64,000 bases of DNA from Thalassia testudinum (GCA_037157565.1 JAZHRO010000054.1:20629501-20693500), one strand, 5' to 3'. Shown: positions 11,737 to 24,770, counted from the stretch's first letter. The notes: generated from the sequence alone by a model not told the origin. Numbers and translations: made by a program.

Positions 11737-14691
11737 TGTTAAGACCTGTACCATCAAAGCGCTTTTAAGACATCTGGGACTTGGGCCAGACGTCTGGTCA
11801 GACGTCTGGAAATCAATTTTTGCGTGCGTACGACCGCGAGTCTGCACGCGTGCCGTGCGCAGACTGAGCCCCTGCCACTTTCTTCTCTTTCTTCTTCCCT
11901 CGCCGACTTGCAGAGCCTTTTCCCCCATGCCTACATATATCCACTCCTCTCCCTCACGCCACCCCACACCATCCATCTTCTCCTTCCTCCAGCGCGAGAG
12001 CGAGAGCAAGAGCGAGCGCGGCAGCTGCAACTGAGTGCAGTGACGGAGAGGAGAGGAGCAGCAAGAGGGAAGAGAGGAGAGCGCGCGAGCCGTGAGAGAG
12101 AGCTCGCCGGAGCAGCTCTAGGTCAGTCGGGCGTGCGTGAGGTAGAGTGTGTGTCAGGGAGGTCCTCCCCGATGCTGCTGCAGCTAGGGCAGCGGACGAG
12201 GGAGTGCGGCGCGGCCGCGCGCAGCAGGAAGAAGACGAAGGAGCTTCTGATTCTGGGATTTTTTCCTAGAATCAGACGTTTGGACTTACATCCAGACAAC
12301 ACGGACGACGTCTGGAGGAAGCTCCAGACGACTGAGAGGTACGTATTGCGCCCTTTACTTCCCTTTGCGTATACGGCCACGCAGGCCGTTCCGCCGAGGC
12401 TCTGTTGCGTGCCGTGTTGAGAGATTTTGCGTGCGCATGCAGGATTCGCTTCGGGAAGGCGTGGGACATGCCCTCCCACACGGTTCAGACTTCTGGGCGA
12501 GGCACCATACGACGGAGAGCGTCTCCAAACGTCTGGAGGGATAGTTGGATGTTTGGAACTAGGTCCAGATGGCTCAGCAGGATCCCTGGACGTCTGAGGT
12601 ATGGATCTGGACCCCTTTTAAGATGTTTGGAAAATGTTCCAGACGTCTGATTTGAGTCAGAATTACCATTTTTGAATCGTTTAGGATCCGTTTGAGGTCC
12701 GATTTCCGCGTTTAAGATTCCGTTCTTCTTCGTATAAGTTCCTCTACTTGTTGGAATGCTTTTTATCATGTTCTGAGTGATTTCTTGTGGTTGATCCTTG
12801 TGTTAGGACCCCGTTCTGTTGCGGATTTGGGGGTTGCGGAGGCACGTGGACTTGCCGATCACGCCCCCATTACTCCCGATTTTGCGGGTAGAGTGGCTTC
12901 CCTTAGTTAATTACAAACTTAACTGCATGTTTGGAATAAATGATAGATCCTAGGGTATAGCATGAATCTTAGGACCAGAAACATTAGATTGAATGATAGA
13001 TCCTAGGGTATGGCATGAATCCTAGGATCAGAAACACTAAATTGAATGATAGATCCTAGGGTATGGCATGAATCTTAGGACTAGAAACATTGTAACGATT
13101 GTATTGAATGCTTAAATTGCAGTCTTGGATGAGTAGATAGAGTAATAATAAATGCCTGTAATTGGATAACAGCTGCCTGTGAAATGTAGAGTACTGTTGT
13201 TAGTAACTGCTACATGTAATCCCTGTTGTTAACGATTGTATTGAATGCTTAAATTGCAGTCTTGGATGAGTAGATAGAGTAATAATAAATGCCTGTAATT
13301 GGATAACAGCTGCCTGTGAAATGTAGAGTACTGTTGTTAGTAACTGCTACATGTAATCCCTGTTGTTTGAAATTAAATACGAGTCGCTTGTATATAAATT
13401 GGAAAAGAAGGATTGAATGTTGGAAACACGTGCGATATGCGAATAAACTTGAAATGATGAAACCTAGTATGGCCTGGCCCGAGAAACATGAGCATGAACC
13501 TTACGGGGAATTAGGAGTAGAGCTCCTGGAAATAAATAGAATGGAACTGGAAAAGTGAATGGGAAAGTGTGTTGTCTCTTGGGTACGTGGTACCAAAAGG
13601 GAGCACATATTACCTCTTAGTGTAGAGGGGAGCTTGCCGCCTCAGGTCGAGACCGGGGTGAGTTTGGCCACTTTTCACTGACTTTCTGGCCCTCGCGTAC
13701 ACAGTACTGGGGTGAGCTGCTAGTGTAGGGAGAGAGCTAGCCACCCCACGGGGCCCGGGGTTCAGCTAGTCGTCCTACACCGACTTGTTAGGCCCACTGG
13801 GCAAACCAAGGTAGTCAAGCGAGGGTGCGCGGACTGTGGTGGGGTGAGACCCTTGTTTGGTTACTGTGGAGGGGCTAGACCCCTATTACTGAGAGGGCTA
13901 TGCCCTATACTGGTTCCGTGCTGTGCTTTGGGCGCACCCGTTAACGGAAATGATTGACCGCGTGCCAGTGCAGGGTAGCTACCTATGCGTTTATCGCGCG
14001 TGCCGTAGTCACTGTTACGTCTGTCAGCGACCTTGGGGTGGTTGACTGAGGGTAGGACCACCACGGGGGACTCTCCCGACCAGGAGAGCACCACATACTA
14101 CTTCTACTCTTCGGAAAAGATTGCAATCAAGATCGTTCCCACGAAGAATATTCGAGATAAAGAAAAAGACCTGATAAATAAACCAAGTGATGAAGGAAAG
14201 AATAATTAGTTACATAAAGAAAGAAATTGAAACAACAGCTACCTGTCCACCTTTACTGTTTTTCTTAGTTAGCTGGTTGCCACTCTACTCAGTGTTTCGC
14301 TGACGTGTCGTACTTACCACCTTTTTCAGGTCCAGGTGTTGAGCAGCCAGAGCCTACGGCTGCGGAGGGTGATGGGCCCAGTAGAGCCCAGTAGTTGTAC
14401 TTTTGTCGTACCCGTTTTCTGTAGTTGTGAGTATTTTGTTACGTTCTTGTACTCTTTTATTGTAATTTTATATTCTTGTACCCTTTTTAAATTCTCTACT
14501 GTTGTGGTGGTGTGTACTGTAGTAGTTTATTTCTTTACTGCCGTACTTTTGTTACTTTTATTTGCTTGCATTGTGAATGTGATTTATTTTACTACTTTTT
14601 GGTTACTTCCTTGTTGGACGACTGGGTCTTAGGATCAGTCGAGTCGGTCCGGTCTCATGTCCTGTAGGGATTCGGGAACCGGGTCGTAACA
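11737..14691 (+). mobile_element. Solo LTR, Tekay-like, TSD TTAAG
   Basis: It begins TGTTAAGACC at 11737 and ends GGGTCGTAACA at 14691, flanked by TTAAG at 11732-11736 and 14692-14696. At 2955 bp it is slightly longer than the solo LTR at 36361-39003. No primer site, gag or polypurine tract is attached, so it is a solo LTR left by recombination between two LTRs. It contains a TATA-like CATATAT (about 11933), the leader hairpin (12249-12273), the candidate leader intron (12339-12442), the 52-bp repeats (12936-13090) and a 137-bp duplication. Confidence 0.92.
13094..13367 (+). repeat. 137-bp exact-looking tandem duplication within the solo LTR
   Basis: Positions 13094-13230 (from AACGATTGTATTGAATGC to CCCTGTTGTT) repeat at 13231-13367 without a difference that I can see. 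Other LTR copies (for example near 1060-1140) have one unit. The near identity suggests a recent local event, such as replication slippage or unequal exchange. Confidence 0.9.
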
Positions 14692-15038
14692 TTAAGTTTC
14701 GCGTTATGCATTTACTGAATTAGATGTGCAAATGAGAAAGTCTATGTACGAACCCTACAGGGAATTTAGAAGAAAATGAAGAATACAATAATATGAAAAT
14801 TCTGACAGGTCATGGAACATGTTGCATATAGGCAGCTGTCAGAACCTGGTAATGGTAAGTGAGCTGGCCCCCGTGTACGTTGTATTGAGGAGAGCGACTG
14901 TCCCATTAGTGTAGAGGAGAGCTAGCCGCCCCTTAAGTTGAGACCCGGGGTTAAGACTAGTCACTCTACACTGACTCCTGTTTAGCCCTCGCGGACTTGG
15001 TACTGGGGTGAGCTACTTAGTGTAGGGAGGGAGCTAGT

Positions 15039-16503
15039 TGTTGGTGCTAAATCACCACGATCATTTATTTTGATGATAACAAAATACGTGTTATTTAACA
15101 TTTGCATTTAAAGTCTTAGATTTCAGGGTAATTGCAAATGAAAACGTGTTTAAACGGAATTCGAGCTCGCATCCATGGCAGATTGGAAGAGCTTGACAGA
15201 GGAGAAGGAGCTTCGCGAGGAGCAAAAGCTTAAAGAAGGAAGGAGATAAAGAATATGATAGATTTCCTTCATTATATTTTGTACTTTTTTTTTGCTCTTT
15301 ATTTCTTAGATCTTATGTTAAAGAGTCTCAAAGAACCCTTAAAGTAGTCCTAAGAACACTTACACAACCCTAGGATACTAAGGTTTTCTGTAGAGAACTT
15401 AGAAAACCAAAAGAGGGTTCTGACAACCTAATTAGACGTCTAATCTGGAAATCAGATGTCTGATAGTGACTTTTAAAACGTCTGACTGTTGACTTAGACG
15501 TCCAATGACTTAGGCTGGACTTACTAGGTTCAGTCAGTTGAAATCAGACGACCAGACCTTAATCCAGATGTTTTAGAAGACGTGTGATTGTTGTGCCAGA
15601 CGTCCAACTAGTGGAACATTGGCCAATAAAGTAAACGTTCAGGAAAATAACCGTTAGACTTTTATCAGACATCGGTAGAAGACTCCAGACATCCGATATG
15701 TGACCGTTGAGCCTCGACTAACCCAAAATCACTTTGTGAGATATTCTAATCGTTAACCTATCTTAGGAGTCCATTCCCGCAGTACAATAGGTTTCCAGAC
15801 GTCCAGACTTAGTGCCAGACGTCCTTTACACCATCTGATGCCTTTACACTAGAACCCTATTTAGGTCTGATCAAAGTCAAGATGGAAACTCTCCTAGAAT
15901 TAGACGTCTGACTTAGTTCCTTGACATCTTAAACTATTTTCCAAACATTTGATTCCCGGACTAGACGTCTGATGACCTTGTCAGAATCATAAATGATTCT
16001 GCTTACGGCCTGTTTTGCCTTGGGTTTAACTCCAACGGCTATGGAAGCTTTCTAAGGGCTTCCAACGCCTTCATAAACCCTCTATAAATAGTGGAAAACT
16101 CTTTCCTTGCAAAAAGACACTAAGACACACCCAAGCAACATATTTCCACATCTCTTGTGTCAAAAAGAAGTAAAAGATCGTCTAGAAGAAGCCTTAGCTC
16201 TCCAAGCATTTGTTCCACGTCTAGAGAGCTTCAATCCAGTTGCGCACCCGCTCTCCCGCCGACGTCACGAGAGCGTTGTTGTGACAAAGTGTCGTTCACT
16301 CACCCATGTTGTCACGCTGATCACTCCTACTAAAGGAAAGTTCCCTTACCTATAGTAGCTAGATTTAATCATTCACTTTGTTGGCTTTATAGGTTGTTTT
16401 GTAATTTATCTTTGTAATTGTGTTGGGTATTCGCTTTACATATTCTCGTCTCCTTCGTGAGACAAAATCCTCCTTGTGAAGAGGAGGGGCTGGAGGAACG
16501 CTA
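15039..16503 (+). repeat. 5' LTR fragment of gag-only copia no. 1
   Basis: It matches the start and most of the length of the LTR at 28595-30319: the TGTTGGTGCT start, CAGACGTCTG-type boxes, TATAAATA (16083-16090), a CACGAGAG leader and GAGGAACGCTA. At 16503 it breaks off and Athila-type sequence begins. The remaining roughly 220 bases of LTR, the primer site and the gag N-terminus are missing from this copy. Confidence 0.85.
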
Positions 16504-16504
16504 T

Positions 16505-19500
16505 TGATGAGTGGCTGCTCATTATAGCTAAAAAGCTAAAGTTAAGCTAACTAGGTTAAATAATGTCAAATTAACACGTAAAAAGGGGTAAGTGTGGGAA
16601 TCAAAGAAAAATACCTAAAACATTAATTCTGTGTTAAGATTGCATAATTAGGTCATAAAACGAGATATTCTTGAGGAAAAGGTCAAATGGTGATCCAAGT
16701 GTTAATTGAACACACAAACGAGTTTAAAAGTTCAAATCAAAAGTATAATTAACTTCTTAAATGTTCAATTAAGCACATAAAAACTTGGAGGCATTTGGAC
16801 ATCATTAAGGCCTTGGAATTGAAGATTTACATTTAGGTCCTTTATGCATCGCATTTCCTTCGTTAGAAAACTCTCCCGGACCTATTTGTAACCCGCAGGG
16901 ACTTCTTTGAAAGCCCAGAAGGACCACCCTGTAACTATTTCCTACCACTTACGGGCTCTTGTGTAAAGTTTCTACCCCTTCATAGAAGGGCTCACCCTGT
17001 AATTTACCTAATAGAAACCTCCGTAGCTTCCCGCACGTGCACTGTTCACACGAGGAACACGTGCATCCTCGACCGTCTGTTCTCTCGTTGATCTTGATCT
17101 GCAGCTCAATCTGATTCGAAGCTTCCCACGAAGCGGCGTGTGTGCTCACCCCAACCCCCAGATCGCATCCTACAGTCTGATTTCAACTTGGAAGCCCGCG
17201 CGTTCTCTCCTTCCATCCTTGCCACCAGTGCCCTCGTCGAGTAATCCCACTAGTGCGATACCTAGAATCACTGCAATCGCTACTTAAGCACCTCAGTGGT
17301 TGCACGTGTAAAGGATTGCCTCCTCTCCTACTTCCTTAAGAGCAATCCCTTCTTCCCCTCCAGTTCCCCTAACCCGTTCAAATGCTGCACCTGTGACAGA
17401 GGTGTAGTTTTTCACCTCCCTCTCCTCCTTGTCGCTAAGGATGACGTACGCATGAGGATGACCTAGAAGCCTCACTAGTAGGTTTTTTATTCGCTGGAGC
17501 TCCCCCTCCCTTCTTCCTCTCCATCCTCCGGGTGGAGACCCACAGGTCTCGTTCTTCCTTTTAGAATAGTTTTACTATTTTGTAGTTTAGTTGTAGCTCT
17601 AGTTAGGTAGATTAGAGTAGAATTAGCATTAGAATTAGTGATTGATCTGCTAATTTGTTATTTTAGCATTAGGAGTAGAATTAGAGTAAATTCCACCTCC
17701 CTCACCTCCTCTGAGCATTCCAGATCAGAGGGGACTTTGTCATATAGTCATCACTGAACATTTTTCTCCCTCTACGCATTTTCCATGTTGCTTCTGATTC
17801 CCACGATTTGTTTCTCTCAATTCACCCACTCGTTAGATCTAATTTCAGATCTGATTGGTTTCTAACCTCAAATCTGAAATTAGAGTCAAAAATCACATTA
17901 AGGGCTTCCCATTCATCTCAATTTTGCCACAAAAGACCCTGATCTAAGCTTAAAAGCGAGCTGGTCTGCTAGATTTGTGTTGAATTTGGATTGTAAAGAT
18001 TTTTAACTAATTGAGCTTTGAATGCTTGGATCTAGCAAACTGAAATATTTTGATTGCGATTCACCATTTGGCTAGGAATCTGAGGTGATTCTGAAGTCAG
18101 AATTCACCTCAGATGAGCCATAATATGATCTGGATTTTCGTGTGGAATTGAATGTCTTTAATGCATTACAAAGCCAATGAAAATCACTTAGTTGATTTAA
18201 GACTCTACTGTGCATCTTTTTTTTGTTTTAGGGCAATTCAGATTTTCTAACCTAAGGAATTCTCCATATTCCTTAAGATTTTAGAATTTTGGGATTTTGA
18301 GTTAGTCTTTTAGATGGACAAATTTAACTCTTTCTACATGTTGTCCATATCATTAGAAAGAGTTAGATCAGCTTCTCTTTTAACTCTGATTTGATAAGAT
18401 GCTAATGACAAGGGATCTTAATCTTGATTTGTATTCCCTAGTGGTTTTTATATGAATTGAAACCCTTATCAGATTGTGTTGAGGGAATTTCTGATTTCTA
18501 TTTTGTGTTTGTAAGGCTCAGCACTCATAGCAAATTGCTGCAATTGCAGCTACATTCCCTTCCATGCTGCAGACCTATTTTTCTTCCAGATGGAATAACT
18601 GCAGCAGCAGTTAAGCCGTCAGGAATCAAGACTGATTTGCTGCAGTTGTTGGTGTTTGCAGTTGCTGCTGTTTGTAGCAGTGTTTCTAGTGGCAGCCTTG
18701 CTACTGTTGTTCCTGCTACTTGGGTCCTGTTTCTGGAGTAGCAATAGAGAGAGTTCAAGGACTGTAGGCTTAGATTTCAGTCTTGTAATTGGCTGACTTG
18801 TGTATAATGATGTATTAAATGTTGTGCAAGCTTTCATATATTCTCAATGCATGTTTGGCATCATTTGAATGCTTGCTGTCTTACTTTTAAATATTTGTCA
18901 GCTAGTTGTTTTTAAGCCTAACTATCCAAGCACATGAATTAAATGAAATCTAAGTTGAATTACTTGCTAAAATGTTTAAATTCTTTCCATATTTCATACT
19001 GAATATATTCAAGGCAGTCCCCTGCCTTTTAGAACTCTTTAGTTCCATTCTTAAACTTAAGACACCTTAGAAAATCCTTTAAAAGGCTTACAGTGTGTGA
19101 ACTTTGTAATTCAATAAAAATTAGATAAAAAACCTAACAAAATAAAATAAACCTATCTGATTGAAGATTAGGTATTTCCCTAAGTCCATACTAATTTCAT
19201 GGTATTCTGAACCCCCGACTTGGTAGACCATATCGGCGACGGTTCTGTATACCTTGGAACTTAATAAAAGAAGCTAAACTTAAAAACACAAAGAAAAACA
19301 TCTCCTTCCCCTCATCTATTTCTTTCCCTCTCTTCTCCTACTTCCATAAAAATGATAAAATCCATAAAAAGCTGAAAAAAACTCAAAAATACCTAAAAAT
19401 CCTTTGTATATTATGTATATAAGTGTATATATAAGCTATATTGTAAAGCTTATTTATCTATAATGAAAATTATACAAATTTATAATATAAATAACTTATG

Positions 19501-22500
19501 TGTATATTGTAGTATATAAATTAAATATTTAAGTTAGATTGTACTGCATATAACTAAATTATATAACTACTTATTAAGTAAACTAATTTATATGTACTAA
19601 ATAACTATGTAAATTAATACCTTCTATAAATAACCATATTAAGTTATTATACTGTATATACGTATTTATATGTAAAAAAAAAAGATACTAAACCATGTAC
19701 CTTAATTTAATTATATATATAGAATAAATAATTAATTTATTAAATTAATAGTTAAGTTATTAGATTAAATTAAAATAAATTAGTAGATTAAGTTAAAACC
19801 TACCTAACTTATACTGTATATTTACACTAATGTATTTTAAGTAGGTTAAGCTAATTTAAGTTATTTATAATGTATTATACAATGTAAACTGTATTTATAC
19901 ATGAAATAGTCAAAAAATGTGTTATTTAAATGTAAATAAATTAGAAATAAAGCCTGTAAAATACAATAAAAATATCTATTAAATACTTTAACATATTTAC
20001 CAATTCGGTATAAAGTTAATTATACCATATAATAACTAATTTATACGTAATTAAGGAATAAAACCTAAAATTATTTATGAATAAACTGTATACTTTAGCT
20101 AATTCATTTATACAGTAAAAATAAGTAATACTCTAAATTAATTGGTATAGTACTATGTAAATACTTTATTATCCTAAAATTTAATTTTAATTTATAATAA
20201 ATTATGACCCTTGAATTGAGGGCCAAAATCGCGAATTTGGCACAACCACACCTGAATTACTGCGTAGAATAGGCGCTTGAATAGCATCATATCGGAAACT
20301 GCAAAGTGCTTGTAGCGCTATAAATTGAAAAAGTTTCTCTACTGCTTAGTCGTCACGGGTGCCGGGCGCCCGAAACAAGCAAGCATATTACTTGAGCATT
20401 ATTTGAGCATTAGATGTGTGTGTGGCTAGGGGCCAGTTACTGTGTTAGGGCTTGATTAAGCCTAGTGATGAGGTGAAAACGTAATTAATCAGCCTAATTA
20501 GGAAACTAGGGCATACCTAGTAGAGGTTTGGTCCCACCCACCTCGGATGCTGTGTATCCATCGAACGGTGTGCCCGCTAATTAAACAAATTTTTGCTAAG
20601 TAAAAGGGCCCTAATGAATCATTAAACACAGAAGAAAGAGCGGAAGAGAGGAAGTTTAGAGAATTAGCTAAGTATGAGAAAGACAAAGTATAAAAGAACA
20701 AGAGAAAGCTAAAAAGAGGCTTAGTAAAGAGAACAGAGAAGAAATATATAATGCGTAGAGCGTATATGTACATCTAAATAAATATGTTTAAGTAAATAAT
20801 AAGTTGTATGGTATGTATATGTAACTAGTATAGCTATATATATATAGCTTCATATTTTTACTGATAGAATAAATCGTCCCTAAAGGTAAAATAAGTGTCG
20901 CTATAGACTCTAGTTTCTGCTTTAGAACTTGTGTATAGTTTTTCTGGGGTTTAGCGACGCTTGTATCTGTCGCTGTAGCTCCTATATATGTTACTATATA
21001 TGTTAGTATATTAAGTTAAGTTAGTATGATATGTATTATTAGTTAGTATTGTATATATATGTAAGTATTAGTAATATAACTTATAAGTAGATAGTATAGG
21101 GTATATTCATGTAGTGTTTGATGCTTTATTGTAATTAGATTTTTGCAAGCATTTTAATTAATTCTTTTTGTACATAATTAAATCATTAATTCATTCATTA
21201 TTGATTTATTCATTTATTCATTCTTTATTGTACATAAAACTGATCTTTTTGGAATTAAAGAAAAATCTTCGACTTAGAGAGATGTATATCAATAACTGCC
21301 TCCCAGTGAACGACTTCGAATAAACCAGTAAAAATTATGTAAATTAAATAAAATTGGTGCGATAACGGTTTGTATTTGTGATATATACTGCAACAATGAC
21401 GATTTTTGATACAAACCATGGTTAGTCGATCGCCTTACATTTTTTTGACACTGTTGCCGGGGATCAAAACCTGACAACAGCGTTTTTGTGAAGCCACTGA
21501 CTGATTGATTAACTTGACTAAATAAACATACATCGCAAGAGATAGATTATTTTTGACGCCGTTGCCGGGGATAGAACTCTCTATATGCTAAAATTACTCT
21601 TTAATTCTTCATTTGTATATAATTTTTGTTTTCATTCATTCATATTCATTGTTTGTACAAAATTATTCCTTTATTGATTAATTCTCTGTTGTATATACAC
21701 TCTTTGATTCTTTTACTAATCATTTGTTGTTTTTCCACAGCACTTGAGGAGTACAAGGAGCAGTGTCATCTTGCAGGCGGAGGTCATCTTCCTGGTGGAC
21801 CCGCTGCGCTTCTGACCCGACATCTAGGCGGAGTTGTTCCCTCATAGCGGCTGCAGGAGTAGCAGTATAGTAGTAGTATAGAATAGTATAGTTTAGTTAG
21901 ACTTAGGTATATTACATAGGACTATTTGTTAGGCATAAGTTGTGAGAGCCTGTTCTCACACATTTATTGTAATAACTGTGGACTCTTTGGACTCTCTCTC
22001 TTTTATTTCTCTCGAATTTATCTCTCATCGACACTGTTTTCCCGTATGCGGTCTTCCGTATCGATTTATTTCTTTGTTTTTGTTTGTTGCATTATTTCAA
22101 AAATCCAAAAAAATTATAAAATCAAAAATTCAAAAAGATCTCATTTTTGTCTAACAGCAGCATATCCTTAGGCATCCAATTTAGGTTGCATATTCTACCT
22201 GCTAGATTTTATTCCAAGTCAATTTGCATACTGTAGATTGCTGGAGTCAGGTATGTATTCTTTATCTTTCTCGAACTTCTGCCATACTTGCATTTGACTT
22301 AAATTTTAAAACGACCATCTCTTGTTTGAACTGATTAGAAAGCGAGACGAGTAGCATAGAATACACTCTTAATCACTTGAATCAAAACAAAAGGAGTCGT
22401 TAAAAAATTGATTGAAACCCTAACTGAGATTTTCACCGCATTGTGTTGATTGCTATCATGCACACAGCATGATCACTTAAGATCATAATACACGGGTTTC

Positions 22501-22865
22501 TATCTCATCTCCTTCAGCAACCACAAGATTTGGATTTGCACGCCAGTCTTATCCAGACTCCCAATGAATTTTAGAGGTCTGCACATCGTTAGGTCTATCC
22601 ATAGGACACGTATAATTGTTTGAAACAGTTATTTGCGTACTATATTATTTTGCGTAGCAACCTTTAGGAAAAAAAATAAATTCTTCTCACTTGATTGTTA
22701 GTGGTCTATTGATTGATCGAGATTTGATTGAGATTTTCTTATTTCTATAAAATTGAGCTAGAATAGTTCTTTCCATTGAGTTCTGACTGATTTTTAAATT
22801 CACTTTCAAAAACCAACTAAATGGAAGGTAGGAGATCCCAGAACCCCGAGCTAGTACTCCCCTTG
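16505..22865 (+). mobile_element. 5' part of an Athila/Tat-type Ty3/gypsy element with a very long LTR
   Basis: It begins TGATGAGTGGCT, the same TGATGAG start as the sense strand of the Athila-like LTRs at 40830-54361. An LTR of about 4.9 kb ends CGCCTTACA at 21439, directly followed by a tRNA-Asp-type primer site. A leader with repeated CAAAAATTCAAAAA-like sequence (22100-22140) leads to an ATG at 22821 whose first codons (MEGRRSQNPE) resemble the gag start of the Athila-like element (MNGRRSLRPP). The remainder of gag, pol and the 3' LTR are absent: sequence changes to copia gag at about 22866. Lineage within Athila/Tat/Ogre is uncertain. 16505-21439 has no gene and becomes very AT-rich at 19300-21240. 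Confidence 0.65.
21446..21463 (+). other. Primer-binding site (tRNA-Asp type), with a second copy at 21554-21571
   Basis: TGACACTGTTGCCGGGGA (21446-21463) and TGACGCCGTTGCCGGGGA (21554-21571) both match TGGCGCCGTTGCCGGGGA, the primer site used by Athila-type elements, with two and one changes from it. The first directly follows the LTR end. Two sites 108 bases apart suggest a duplication of the LTR/primer junction. Confidence 0.65.
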
Positions 22866-23447
22866 GAACGAAAAGGGTCATCTACGACCAGAATGCCCTC
22901 TTCTCAAGAAGGAGAAGAAATACAACAAGAAGGCATTTCAAGCAACTTGAGACGACTGGAGCTCGGAGGAAGAAGAGGAGAATCCCGAGGAAGAAATCGC
23001 CTGCATGGGTTTCATGGTGACAGCGAAAGCGACTCCGACATTGAGGTACATTCCGATTTAAAAAATGCCTTTAATGAGTTTTTTGAAATTAGTAAGTCTT
23101 TGAAGGTAGAAAATAAAAACATTAAAAAGAATCTTATTTTTCTTAAAAATGAAAATGAAATGTTAGAAATAAAACTCAAGGATCTAGAAGCTAGTCTTAA
23201 GGATAATGATTTGTTATTAGAAAATAAAGACTTAATTAATAAAAATAATAAATTGATTGAGGAAAACACAAGTTTAAAAATTGAAATTTCTCGCTTAGAA
23301 ACCAAGATACATGCTATTGAAGATGAACTTGCATGTCTTAGGGAGAAATCAAATAATTTGGTCAATAAAGTAGAAAATTTTCTAGTCCTAAGGTTGAGAA
23401 AGGATTTCCTTCAAGAAGACCCTGGAGCAGAACTGGAACCAAATTAA
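22821..23447 (+). pseudogene. Chimeric open frame: Athila-type gag start fused to copia gag
   Basis: The 208-codon frame starts at the Athila-type ATG (22821). About 15 codons later it enters copia gag at the zinc-finger region, out of frame, so the CCHC knuckle is lost. It regains the copia frame near codon 67 (DSESDSD) and then reads a long coiled coil (about residues 75-190, heptad-like LKDLEASLKDNDLLLENKDL). It ends by frameshift at 23447. The fused frame arises from a deletion junction and is unlikely to be a selected gene. Transcription from the upstream long LTR is possible but not shown. Confidence 0.6.
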
Positions 23448-23734
23448 TATGGATTCCGAGGAAAGAACTAGAATCTTATTTTGTAGGTCATAAAGGTTAC
23501 AACACAACGGACTGGACCTACAAGATGAAAAACGGTTAACTCGAGTTAGGAGGACCAAGGAGAAAACCAAAGAGGAGGATGAGAAGATAGATGAGACGAC
23601 GAACAAATGATCGAATCACAGCACGTCAACCGCCTAATTGGAGACCGGCACCAATGCCCGGACCTCCAAGCTACGGATGGCAGCCCCATCCAATCTGGCA
23701 TCCGCCTCCATTTGGGCTTTTCTATTGGCCATGA
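22866..23734 (+). pseudogene. gag (C-terminal half), gag-only copia no. 1
   Basis: From GAACGAAAAGGG onward it aligns with 27354-28267 of the complete relative. It has the distal part of the zinc knuckle, an acidic serine-rich segment, a coiled coil, an ELES-FVGH-WTYK segment and a proline/aromatic tail ending MPGPPSYGW...FYWP at 23734. Lesions are an early shift after the junction, a frameshift near 23440 and a TAA at about 23537. The tail frame (RRTNDRITARQPPNW) is open here, whereas the relative has a TGA in place of one CGA. Gag would form the particle shell that packages the RNA. Confidence 0.8.
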
Positions 23735-23779
23735 TAAGTGAGGTAAATTCTTTACCCCATCTTTTAATTTATAGCATAT

Positions 23780-24041
23780 AGATAGGGGGAGTTAAAATAA
23801 ATGAGCTCTTTGTCCATCTTTAAGGGGGAGGTTTCAAAAATAACCTAGCTATATTGCTTTTAGAAAGGGGGAGGAAACAACATAACTATCTTGTTTTTAT
23901 GAAAAGATGAAATTACAAAAGCATGTTTTAAGGGAGAGTTTAGGATAATTAAAAATTTTGTGATACCTTTTTGATAATGTCGAAACAGGGGAGATTGTTA
24001 TGTATTATTTATAGTTTTGTCATCATCAAAAAGGTTGAGAT
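23780..24041 (+). other. Series of polypurine tracts before the 3' LTR (copia no. 1)
   Basis: Purine runs occur at about 23786 (ATAGGGGGAG), 23822 (AAGGGGGAGG), 23867 (AAAGGGGGAGGAAA), 23930 (AAGGGAGAG), 23987 (CAGGGGAGA) and 24028 (AAAAAGGTTGAGA). The last adjoins the LTR start at 24042, where the plus-strand primer tract is expected, but it has decayed (GGTTGAGA in place of GGGGAGA). Confidence 0.75.
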
Positions 24042-24770
24042 TGTTGGTGCTAGAGTACATCGATTATTTGTTTTGATGATAACAAAACACATGTTATTTA
24101 GCATTTGCTTTTAAAGTCTTAGACTTCAGGTTAATTGGAAATGGAAACGTGTTTAGATGAAGTTCGAGCTCGCATCCATGGCAAATTGGAAGAGCTTGAC
24201 AGAGGAGGAGCTTCTCAAGGAGCGAAAGCTTGAAGAAGGAAAGAGATGAAGAATATGATAGATTTTCTTAATTGTATTTTGTACTTTGTTTTTGCTCTTT
24301 ATTTCTTAGATCTTATGTTACAGAGCCTCAAAGAACCCTTAAAGTAGTCCTACGAACACTTGCACAACCTTAAGATACTTAGGTTTTTGGTAGAGAACTT
24401 AGAAAACTAAAATATGGTTCTGACAACCTAATTATACGTTTAATCTAGAATTCAAACGTTTGATAGTGACTTTTAATACGTCTGACTGTTGACTCAGATG
24501 TCTAATGACTTAGGCTACACTTGTCTAGGTTCTGTCTGTTGAAATCAGATGACCAGACCTTAATTCAGATGTCATAGAAGATGTCTGATGATTGTGCCAG
24601 ACGTTCAACTAGTGGAACGTTGGCCAACAAAGTAAACATTCAGGAAAATAACCGTTAGGCTTCTATCAGACGTCCGTAGAGGATCCCAGATGTCTGATAT
24701 GTGATCGTCGAGCCTCGACTAACCCGAAAGCACTTTGTGAGATATTTTAGCCGTTAACCTATCTTGGGAA
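24042..24770 (+). repeat. 3' LTR of gag-only copia no. 1, first part
   Basis: It starts TGTTGGTGCTAGAG and matches the first 730 or so bases of its relatives, with many CpG-decay variants of the CAGACGTCTG box. It is interrupted at 24770, after CTTGGGAA, by the complete element whose TSD is GGGAA. Confidence 0.9.

Noticed and set aside
18457..18837. Open frames on both strands around CAGCAG-rich sequence
   Set aside because: Short, domain-free, mutually overlapping, and inside the long Athila/Tat-type LTR.
22821..23447. 208-codon frame as a new coiled-coil gene
   Set aside because: It is explained as an Athila gag start joined to copia gag. Most of the coiled coil is ordinary gag sequence shared with 27590-27930.
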